Of a stretch of DNA of 54,914 nucleotides, positions 43,257-50,472 are shown one piece after another. Below the pieces are notes generated by a model. That model had not been told where the DNA came from. It worked only from the letters and a program-made list of their open reading frames with translations, and ran no database searches. Position 1 is the first letter of the stretch, and each line of letters starts with the position of its first letter. The position numbers and the translations under genes were made by a program. Source of the DNA: Myxococcales bacterium UBA1203 (lineage in GTDB: Bacteria > Myxococcota > Myxococcia > Myxococcales > UBA5297); NCBI GenBank assembly GCA_002309695.1, contig DBXV01000011.1, positions 18,840 to 73,753 on the forward strand. Direction: 5' to 3'.

Positions 43257-45944
43257 TTATTCGGCCTTGGGCTCTTTCGGCTGCTTGGGCTCGACCTCGA
43301 TGTCGGCGATTTCAAATTCGCCGTCGGGCACATCGGCCTTTTCAGTCAGCGTGAACGCGAGCGTGCGGGTGGCGGCCTGAATGTCAGCCTGAACCGGGGC
43401 GAATTTCTTCGCGGTGTCCGGGCTCACGGCCAGCGTCAGCCGCGTCAGTGGACGGCCCACGCTCGCGCCGAGCTCGCTCTTCTTCTTGTTGATCGTGAAC
43501 CAGGCCTTCTCGGCGAGCTCGAAGATGCCGCTGTTTTCCGCTTTGGGCGCGGGGATGTCCTTCAGCTCGTCCAGCGTGGGCCAGGGAGCGCGGTGGATGC
43601 TCTCGATGCCCGTCTCTTCGGCAAAGGCCCAGCGCCAGATCTCGTCGGTGATGAAGGGCAGCACGGGCGCGAAGAGCCTGAGCAGCACGTTCAGCCCCAG
43701 ACGCAGCGTGGCCACGGCACTTGAACGGTCGGCCTCGGAGGCATTCGCCTCGCCGCGCGCGCGGGCCTTGACCAGTTCGAGGTAGCTGTCGGTGAAGCTC
43801 GACCAGAAGAAGCGCTCGGCGGCGTCCAGCGCGGGGGCAAACTCAAACTCGTCAAAGCTCTTCGTCGCCGCCTCAATCAGCGTGCGCAGGCGGGCGACAA
43901 AGGCGCGGTCGAGCTCGTTCACGATGGGCCCTTCTTCGGCGCTCTGGCTGAGGACGTATTTGCCCGCGTTGTAGAGCTTGGTGACGAGGCGCTTGCCCAC
44001 CTTGAAGACCGTCTCGTCGAAGGCGGTGTCAGTGCCGAGCCGCGCCCCCGCAGCCCAGTAGCGCACGGCGTCCGCGCCGTAGTTGTCGATGAGGTGGACG
44101 GGCGTCACCACGTTGCCCTTGCTCTTCGACATTTTTTTGCGGTCGGGGTCGAGGATCCACCCGCTGATGGTCACGTGCTTCCAGGGCGTCTTGCCCTCGT
44201 GAAGCATGGCCTTGGCGATGGTGTAGAACGCCCAGGTGCGGATGATTTCGTGGCTCTGCGGACGAATGTCGCCGGGGAAGAGGTTCGCGTGGCGCCCCGG
44301 ATTCTTCACCCAGCCGCTGGCAATCTGCGGCGTGAGCGAGCTCGTGAACCAAGTGTCAAAGACGTCCGTCTCGGCGGTGAAGCCGTTCGGCACGTCGCGC
44401 TGCGAGGCGTCGAATCCGGGCGGGGTATCCACCGTCGGATCGACGGGCAGCATCTCGGGCGCGGCGAAAATCGCCTGGTCGTGGAGTACGTTCCCCTCGG
44501 CGTCGAGTCTGTACCAGACGGGGAACTGCACGCCGAAGTAGCGCTGGCGGCTGATGCACCAGTCGAGCTGCAGGTTTTCCGTCCAGTTGCGGTAGCGGCT
44601 GCCCATGTGCGCGGGGTGCCACTCAATCCGGCTGCCGAAGTCGAGAAGCTGCTCCTTCTTGTCGAGCAGGCGCACGAACCACTGACGGGTCGAGATGAAC
44701 TCCAGCGGCTTGTCGCCCTTCTCGAAGAACTTCACGGGGCGGCTGATTTTGCGCGGCTCGCCCTGGAGCGGCGCGCCGAGACCCTCTTTTGCTTCTCCCT
44801 CGGGGTCACGGAGCATCTCGACGATGGCCGCCTTGGCCTGCGTGACGTTTTTGCCGGCGAGGCCGTCGTAGAATTTCTGCGCCCTTGCCGGGTCGAGCGA
44901 CACGAAGCTCTCACCCGAGTCCACGCCGCCGAAAGTCACGGGCAGAAGGCGCCCGTTCCTGCCGATGATCTGCCGGAGAGCGAGCTTCTGTTCGCGCCAC
45001 CAGAGGACGTCGGTCTGGTCGCCAAAGGTGCAGACCATGAGGATGCCGGTGCCCTTTTCCGGGTCGGCCAGCGTGCTGGGGAAGATGGGCACGGGCGCGC
45101 GGAAGAGCGGCGTGATGGCTCTTTTGCCGAACAGGTGCTTGTAGCGGGGATCGTCGGGGTGTGCGGTGACGCCCACACAGGCGGCGAGGAGTTCGGGCCG
45201 CGTGGTGGCGATGTTGAAGGTGTCGTCACAGCCCTCGACGGCGAATTTCAGGTCGTGGAAGGCGCCGGCCTGCTCACGGTCCTCCACCTCGGCCTGGGCG
45301 ACGGCCGTCTGGAAATCCACGTCCCACATGCAGGGCGCCGTCACCGAATAGACGTGGCCCTTTTCCACGAGGTCGAGGAACGAGCGCTGGGCGAGCTCGC
45401 GGCTCTTGTCGTCAATCGTCGCGTATTCCTCGCGCCAGTCCACCGAGAGGCCGATGCGGCGCCACAGCGACTTGAAGACCTTCTCGTCCTCGCGCGTCAC
45501 CTGATGGCAGGCCTCGATGAAGTTGGGCCGCGAGACGATGCGCGGCGGCTTCTTCGCGTCGGCGCCCGCGGGCTGTTCGAGTTTCAGGTCCTTCTCGTAG
45601 GGCGCCTTCACGTCCGCGCGGATGTTGAAGAAGTTCTGCACGCGGCGCTCGGTGGGCAGTCCGTTGTCGTCCCAGCCGAGGGGATAAAAGATGTTCATCC
45701 CGCTCATGCGGCGCTGCCGGACGACCACATCCGTGTGGGTGTAGCTGAAGATGTGGCCCACGTGGAGCGAGCCGGAGACGGTGGGAGGCGGCGTGTCCAC
45801 GACGAAAGTCTCCTGACGCGGGCGGTTCGGGTCGTAGCGGTAGATGCCGCTCGCCTCCCAGTCGGCGTCGAATTTCTGCTCGGCGGCCAGGGTATCGAAG
45901 TGCTTGGGAAGCTGTTCGGGGTCGATGGTTTTGAAGGAAGCCAT
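43257..45944 (-). CDS. valS: Valyl-tRNA synthetase, archaeal-like form
   Basis: 895 residues from the ATG at 45944. It charges tRNA-Val. The HIGH motif is SGSLHVGHIFSYTHTDVVVR, the KMSKS motif is KKMSKSKGNVVTP, and the editing domain is complete. The stretch FYPLGWDDNGLPTERRVQNF and the block PNFIEACHQVTREDEKVFKS are those of the archaeal-type ValRS also found in actinobacteria, rather than the E. coli type. The C terminus lacks the long zipper of classical bacterial ValRS and ends in a Glu/Lys/Pro tail. Which form is native is inference. Confidence 0.93.
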   Translation of the reverse strand: MASFKTIDPEQLPKHFDTLAAEQKFDADWEASGIYRYDPNRPRQETFVVDTPPPTVSGSLHVGHIFSYTHTDVVVRQRRMSGMNIFYPLGWDDNGLPTERRVQNFFNIRADVKAPYEKDLKLEQPAGADAKKPPRIVSRPNFIEACHQVTREDEKVFKSLWRRIGLSVDWREEYATIDDKSRELAQRSFLDLVEKGHVYSVTAPCMWDVDFQTAVAQAEVEDREQAGAFHDLKFAVEGCDDTFNIATTRPELLAACVGVTAHPDDPRYKHLFGKRAITPLFRAPVPIFPSTLADPEKGTGILMVCTFGDQTDVLWWREQKLALRQIIGRNGRLLPVTFGGVDSGESFVSLDPARAQKFYDGLAGKNVTQAKAAIVEMLRDPEGEAKEGLGAPLQGEPRKISRPVKFFEKGDKPLEFISTRQWFVRLLDKKEQLLDFGSRIEWHPAHMGSRYRNWTENLQLDWCISRQRYFGVQFPVWYRLDAEGNVLHDQAIFAAPEMLPVDPTVDTPPGFDASQRDVPNGFTAETDVFDTWFTSSLTPQIASGWVKNPGRHANLFPGDIRPQSHEIIRTWAFYTIAKAMLHEGKTPWKHVTISGWILDPDRKKMSKSKGNVVTPVHLIDNYGADAVRYWAAGARLGTDTAFDETVFKVGKRLVTKLYNAGKYVLSQSAEEGPIVNELDRAFVARLRTLIEAATKSFDEFEFAPALDAAERFFWSSFTDSYLELVKARARGEANASEADRSSAVATLRLGLNVLLRLFAPVLPFITDEIWRWAFAEETGIESIHRAPWPTLDELKDIPAPKAENSGIFELAEKAWFTINKKKSELGASVGRPLTRLTLAVSPDTAKKFAPVQADIQAATRTLAFTLTEKADVPDGEFEIADIEVEPKQPKEPKAE

Positions 45945-46042
45945 GGTGCTGTCGTCCTGATGCGTGAAGCGGCCCCGGGACCGCCCGGAACCCATGAAAT
46001 GAAAAAGCCTCCGGACGTCCTTTGCCGGAGGCGAAAAGCGGC

Positions 46043-46054
46043 GGCGCCTTAGCA
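46043..46054 (-). promoter_or_regulatory. Candidate promoter -10/start module of valS
   Basis: Minus-strand TGCTAAGGCGCC followed by GCCGCTTTT, about 100 bases before the valS ATG. No TTGAC box is visible at the expected distance. Confidence 0.45.
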
Positions 46055-46166
46055 GAATCCCGAGGGAGTGCGAGGGGGGATTCCGGGCATTTCCCCGCCG
46101 GATGTTCATGCCGGAATTGTGAGGCGGCCCGGGGAGAGAAAAAACGGGGGATGCCTGGCTAAGTCC

Positions 46167-46204
46167 TTGACCGACGGCCCCTCGCCTTTAGACTTCGCGC
46201 CCGC
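46167..46204 (+). promoter_or_regulatory. Promoter of the mosaic lipoprotein gene
   Basis: TTGACC (46167-46172), a 16-base gap and TAGACT (46189-46194), then TCGCGCCCGCTTTTT. The start would be near 46200 with a leader of about 100 bases. Confidence 0.7.
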
Positions 46205-46216
46205 TTTTTGGAGACC

Positions 46217-46252
46217 TGTCGCAGGTATGCTTTTTGGGGGCAACCTGCGACA
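46217..46252 (+). repeat. Leader inverted repeat upstream of the mosaic lipoprotein gene
   Basis: TGTCGCAGGT (46217-46226) and ACCTGCGACA (46243-46252) are perfect 10-bp complements around a 16-base loop. They lie just inside the predicted transcript and about 35 bases before the ribosome site, so this could be a leader RNA hairpin or a binding site. Confidence 0.7.
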
Positions 46253-46300
46253 TTTTCATTCACCCAACGGCCATTGGCGGCCGGAAAGGAACACAACCCA

Positions 46301-48997
46301 ATGATGAATACACGCAACCTCTTCGCGGCGGCGTTTGCCGTCGCTCTGTCCACAGCGGCTTTTGGCTGCGGCGGCAGCGATGGCAAGGACGGCGAGCCCG
46401 GTCAGCCCGGTGCGCCCGGCCAGAACGGCGCGAACGGCATCAGCGCGATGGTCGTCAGCACAACTGAGCCCGCCGGCTCCCATTGTGCGAATGGCGGCAC
46501 CAAGCTCGAAATCGGCATGGACGCGGACAGCGACGGCATTCTCATCGAGTCGGAAATCGTCAGTACCCAATACGTTTGTAATGGAACGAATGGGCAGCCT
46601 GGCCAGCCGGGAAATCCGGGGGAACCGGGCACTGCGCCGACCATCACCACTGCTACTTTGAACGCGGGTGAAGGCGGATGTGCCAACGGCGGCATCAAAA
46701 TCACCGTCAAGGACGGCGAATCCTCGGTGGATCAGGTCCTCTGCAACGGCGCGAATGGTCAGCCCGGCGAGCCCGGAGCCGCTCCCACGGTCGCGATGTC
46801 GCGTCTCGGCGAAAACGATACGCATTGCCCCAACGGCGGCATGCAGATCGATATTACGGTCAATGGCACGACAAATACTCAATATGTGTGTGACGGCACA
46901 AATGGTCAGCCAGGAACCTCTTCCTCAATCGTCACGACGACTCTCGATGTCGGCGATACGGACTGCCCGAAGGGCGGCGTGCAGATTGAGGTCACGAATG
47001 AAAATGGATCCACCACTCACCGTATATGCAACGGCACAGATGGTCAGCCCGGAGAAAATGGTCAGGGCACTCCCGGGAGCAACGGCCACAATTCGCTCAT
47101 CAATATGATTCCTTATGAGGGAACTGCCTGCGCCAGCGGAAGCGGTATCGAAATCATTTCCTGGCTGGACCTGAACGATAACGGCGAGCTGGATACCAAT
47201 GAGACGTCCACTTCCAAGATAATCTGCAATGGCGCCAATGGCGGAGGCGGTGCGATTGGGTGCGCGGCTGAGGCCGAGGATTATTGCCTCGAACAGGCAA
47301 TAGCAAACGACAATGAACTTGGCGTTTGCGACACCACGACGGGCAACTGCGTGGAATGCCTGGAAACTAAAGACTGCGGAACAGATTCAGGAAAATACTG
47401 TTCTAACAAGGTCTGCGTTCCCTATTGCGGCGACGGCATTGTCAATAATGGCGAGGATTGCGATCCGGCCGCTCCCAGCAGTGAGTGGAAATACGGCGGT
47501 ACCTGTGACGGTTATATAAGCGGCACAGTGGGGGAGATTACTTGCAGTGAAACCTGTGTCATGAGCGACACCTGCGACTTCCCCGATCTCTGCGGAAATG
47601 AAGCTGTGGATGAGGATGAACTTTGCGATTCCACCGCTGACAAATCTACGTGGACAAAGAGCACCTGCGCAGACGTCATGGGCGATGGATATATCGGTGA
47701 ATTGGGATGCGCTGAAGGCTGCAAGCAGTTTGTCCTGACCGGATGCACTGAGGATCCCTGCGCGGACGTCGAGTCAGACGGTGATTGCAAGGGAACTGGC
47801 CCCAATAACGCCAAGACTTGCTTGGAAGCATGGGGCGATGAAGTAACCGTTCCGGATGCGTATGTCGTCTGCGAACCGCACCCGACCTGCCCGGGCGTTT
47901 ATAAGGAAAATATCGATGCCACGCTGGCAGTGTGTGAGCCCGACGATCCGCCGCCGGCCCCCACCGCGCCGATTAGTTGGTGCACTACTCAACACCCGGC
48001 AACGATTAGCGCAACTGATACAGATAAAACTGTTTATGTGCGTATTCCAACGAGTGAACTTGGAAATATCCAGAAGGACGACGACGGAAACATCCTGGGT
48101 GTAAAGCTCATTTACAGCACCGATACCACCAGCAGCATCAGCACATGGGCGAGCATTGCCAAGGTTGAAAATTACGCAGAGATTCGAGGCGGAAATACTG
48201 AGTACAAAGCCACAATAGATGATGAGACCTATAATGCCTTGGCTAATGGCACCTATTATTATGCCATGGCCATTACGGGGAATGGAACGGATTGGTTCTA
48301 TTGCCCCCATGCAGGCGTCAAGGATGACGGCGACACCGACAACGGCGGCGCCCCGACTCAGACCATTGATACGACCAAGATGGGAACGATGGTGATTGAA
48401 AACGATGTTCCGCCGCAGCCTACAGGCCACGTCGTTATTAATCAGTTTATGACGAGAGGAAATACAGCTAATGATGAGTTTATAGAATTATATAATCAGA
48501 CTTCCTCGGCAGTTGATCTGTCATCTTATGTGTTATGGAAGAGCCAAAAAGACTCTTATCCCACTAGCTCCTCTAAAATTGAATTGACGGGAACCATTCC
48601 TGCTCATGGTTATTATATAATTACCACTAAAGATACTTTAACAGGGGCAACAGGATTGGATGCTTTTAATCCTGTAACGCCTGATCAATATGTTGATGTT
48701 AAAACTTCGGGTTTGTTTGGCGGAATGAATAATAATGTTATTTTATTCCTGACAAACACTACGGATGCTCCTACAGCAGATTCAATGGCGAACGTTATCG
48801 ATTATGTTGGCGCTGGTAACGCTTCTATTTATGAAGGTGAAGTTTTGACGTTTACCGACAATAAATATTCTAACAATACCTCAGTTAGTCGAACAAACGG
48901 TGTTGATACAGATAATAATAAAAACGACTTCACTACGCTCGATGTTGCCTGCCCCCGCAGTTCTACGCAGACGACTTGCCCGGGTCTGAAGGAGTAA
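46301..48997 (+). CDS. Mosaic surface lipoprotein: collagen-like/DUF7151-like repeats, Cys-rich region and lamin-tail domain
   Basis: 898 residues from the ATG at 46301 (AAGGA ten bases upstream; a second ATG follows at once). The lipobox AAFGC places the lipid anchor at Cys23. Five repeats (about 47-95, 111-150, 160-199, 206-245, 263-311) share Cys...GG...CNG and resemble DUF7151. They are separated by short collagen-like G-x-y linkers such as GQPGQPGNPGEPG. Repeats 1 and 5 also contain calcium-loop-like DADSDGILIESE and DLNDNGELDTNE. A Cys-rich region (about 320-590) includes CGDGIVNNGEDCDP, the myxobacterial-type repeat. The last 190 residues are a lamin-tail-like domain (VINQFMTRGNTANDEFIELY). 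The 3' end of the gene is clearly richer in A and T than the 5' end. It is likely displayed on the cell surface; the ligand is unknown. Confidence 0.82.
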   Translation: MMNTRNLFAAAFAVALSTAAFGCGGSDGKDGEPGQPGAPGQNGANGISAMVVSTTEPAGSHCANGGTKLEIGMDADSDGILIESEIVSTQYVCNGTNGQPGQPGNPGEPGTAPTITTATLNAGEGGCANGGIKITVKDGESSVDQVLCNGANGQPGEPGAAPTVAMSRLGENDTHCPNGGMQIDITVNGTTNTQYVCDGTNGQPGTSSSIVTTTLDVGDTDCPKGGVQIEVTNENGSTTHRICNGTDGQPGENGQGTPGSNGHNSLINMIPYEGTACASGSGIEIISWLDLNDNGELDTNETSTSKIICNGANGGGGAIGCAAEAEDYCLEQAIANDNELGVCDTTTGNCVECLETKDCGTDSGKYCSNKVCVPYCGDGIVNNGEDCDPAAPSSEWKYGGTCDGYISGTVGEITCSETCVMSDTCDFPDLCGNEAVDEDELCDSTADKSTWTKSTCADVMGDGYIGELGCAEGCKQFVLTGCTEDPCADVESDGDCKGTGPNNAKTCLEAWGDEVTVPDAYVVCEPHPTCPGVYKENIDATLAVCEPDDPPPAPTAPISWCTTQHPATISATDTDKTVYVRIPTSELGNIQKDDDGNILGVKLIYSTDTTSSISTWASIAKVENYAEIRGGNTEYKATIDDETYNALANGTYYYAMAITGNGTDWFYCPHAGVKDDGDTDNGGAPTQTIDTTKMGTMVIENDVPPQPTGHVVINQFMTRGNTANDEFIELYNQTSSAVDLSSYVLWKSQKDSYPTSSSKIELTGTIPAHGYYIITTKDTLTGATGLDAFNPVTPDQYVDVKTSGLFGGMNNNVILFLTNTTDAPTADSMANVIDYVGAGNASIYEGEVLTFTDNKYSNNTSVSRTNGVDTDNNKNDFTTLDVACPRSSTQTTCPGLKE

Positions 48998-49014
48998 TTG
49001 CTTAAAAAGCCGAA

Positions 49015-49065
49015 AACAAAATCCCCACCCTCCAATTCATCGGAGGGCGGGGATTTTTATTTTCG
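49015..49065. terminator. Bidirectional terminator between the mosaic lipoprotein and the AAA+ ATPase
   Basis: AAATCCCCACCCTCC pairs with GGAGGGCGGGGATTT (about 49019-49056) with one mismatch and an 8-base loop, followed by TTTATTTT. Convergent stops lie at 48997 (+) and 49077 (-). Confidence 0.87.
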
Positions 49066-49076
49066 GAACGGGAATT

Positions 49077-50276
49077 TTAATACATAAACCCAATTATCCA
49101 CAGCGGCAGCTTATTTCCGTAGGGCATTTCAATTCCGTCCGCCAGAATAAATGAATTTGGAATATCGGCGATTTGTTTGAAGCCTTTCTTTTCGCCGCCC
49201 ACCTCAAATGTCCATGTGCCGTCCACCCGAAAATCGCCGTGCTCTTTGCCGTATTCGACCCGATGCCCGGCGGAGAATTGATTGACCGCAAATGTTTCCC
49301 GAACAGTGCCGATTTGAACGGAATCATTGGCCAGGGCATACATGAGATTGGGGTTTTCCAGATAAACCTTGTCGGGCTTTTGCAGCTTTTTGACGGTTTT
49401 ATTTTCGGAAAACAGCAGATTCAGGAGTTTTGCCCTGCCAAGCATATAAAGATAATTCACGACGGTCGTTCTGTGCGCGCCAATCAGCGCGGCCAGTTTG
49501 GTGGCATCCACCTCAAAGGGAACGGAGTTGGCGACAGCCCCCAAAAGGGCCTTGAGCTTGCGCGACATGGCCGGTTCCATATTGAACATCAGGGGCAGTT
49601 CCGTTTCCGTGATATAATTGATGACCTGCTCTATAATAATATAATAAGCGGCCTTCTGGCGCAGATAAAACGGGTAATATCCATATTTGAGATATTCCTG
49701 AAAGAAGGGGAGCGGCTGACATTGTTCGAGGACCGAGGCACACAGACTTTCAGGTGAACGCAGAATGTCTTTGAGCTGAACAGGCGGGATGTGAATATCT
49801 TTATAAAATTCGAGAAATTCCCGGAAGGAGAGCCCCTGAATATCGTAGGGAATACATCGACGGGAGAGGTCAGCATCGCCGGACAGAATATTCAGCAATG
49901 ATGAACCGCTGATGACGACGCGCATATCGGGGTATGTATCATAGATTTCTTTTATTTCCTGACTCCATCCTTTGTATTTGTGCACCTCATCGACAAAAAG
50001 GTGCCGGCCGCCGTTTCGATAGAATTCAGTCGCAGTGTCCAAAAGGGTGCGGCTGGAAAAATAAATAGAATCGAGGCTGCAGTAGAGGACGTCCCGGCTG
50101 CCCGGTTTGTAATTGTTTTTGATGTATTGAAGCATCAGCGTGGTCTTGCCGACGCCCCGTGAGCCGCGAAGACAGAGAAGCTGGTTGTCCCAGTCGATGC
50201 GGTTCAGCATTTCACGGACGAGGGTGGTCTGGGTCAGACGAAGGAGCTGGTCCTTCTTGGAGAAGAGAGATTCCAT
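49077..50276 (-). CDS. AAA+ ATPase with DUF4143-type C-terminal domain
   Basis: 399 residues from the ATG at 50276 (GGAGG five bases upstream). Walker A is GSRGVGKTT (K44), Walker B is HLFVDEVHKY, and the sensor segment is MRVVISGSSL. The C-terminal half contains IGAHRTTVVNYLYMLGRAKLL, a winged-helix-like segment, and YGKEHGDFRVDGTWTFEVGG, reminiscent of a nuclease-like fold in DUF4143 proteins. Such ATPases are frequent, often multicopy, and of unknown role. Base composition is visibly more A+T-rich than the neighbours, suggesting acquisition. The palindrome array lies directly upstream. Confidence 0.88.
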   Translation of the reverse strand: MESLFSKKDQLLRLTQTTLVREMLNRIDWDNQLLCLRGSRGVGKTTLMLQYIKNNYKPGSRDVLYCSLDSIYFSSRTLLDTATEFYRNGGRHLFVDEVHKYKGWSQEIKEIYDTYPDMRVVISGSSLLNILSGDADLSRRCIPYDIQGLSFREFLEFYKDIHIPPVQLKDILRSPESLCASVLEQCQPLPFFQEYLKYGYYPFYLRQKAAYYIIIEQVINYITETELPLMFNMEPAMSRKLKALLGAVANSVPFEVDATKLAALIGAHRTTVVNYLYMLGRAKLLNLLFSENKTVKKLQKPDKVYLENPNLMYALANDSVQIGTVRETFAVNQFSAGHRVEYGKEHGDFRVDGTWTFEVGGEKKGFKQIADIPNSFILADGIEMPYGNKLPLWIIGFMY

Positions 50277-50330
50277 GGTGGCCTCCGGTGCGCCGAACGA
50301 GGGAAGACAGACGCTCACGGCTGTCAAAAG

Positions 50331-50412
50331 TGTCGGTCAGAACCGACAAAAATCAAGAAAAATGTCGGTTAGAACCGACAAAAATTTCAGAAAGTGTCGG
50401 TCAGAACCGACA
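50331..50412. repeat. Three 18-bp palindromes at an exact 32-bp period
   Basis: Copies start at 50331, 50363 and 50395. Each reads TGTCGGTYAGAACCGACA: 7-bp arms TGTCGGT/ACCGACA and a 4-base centre (Y is C, T, C in turn). Each is followed by an A-rich spacer. They sit immediately upstream of the AAA+ gene; on that strand a TTGACA (50327-50322) directly follows copy 1. A period of 32 bp is about three helical turns, so all copies face the same side of the DNA. Confidence 0.9.
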
Positions 50413-50448
50413 AAAAAGCCCCCTTTCCGCGCCGGAAAGAGGGCTTTT
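50413..50448 (-). terminator. Terminator of the MFS transporter gene
   Basis: GCCCCCTTTCC pairs with GGAAAGAGGGC (50419-50444) with a mismatch around GCGCC, flanked by A runs on one side and T on the other. It immediately adjoins the third palindrome. Confidence 0.82.
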
Positions 50449-50472
50449 GACAGGGGGGCTTAGTGGATGAAG

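Larger units (their letters stand above)
45945..46300. other. Divergent promoter region between valS and the mosaic lipoprotein gene
   Basis: 356 bases carrying the valS start module (46043-46054, minus), the lipoprotein promoter (46167-46204, plus) and the leader inverted repeat (46217-46252). No coding capacity is evident. Confidence 0.6.

Noticed and set aside
49093..49101. A perfect DnaA box TTATCCACA
   Set aside because: It is a single copy inside the coding region of the AAA+ gene, with no cluster of boxes or AT-rich unwinding element, so no origin is called.
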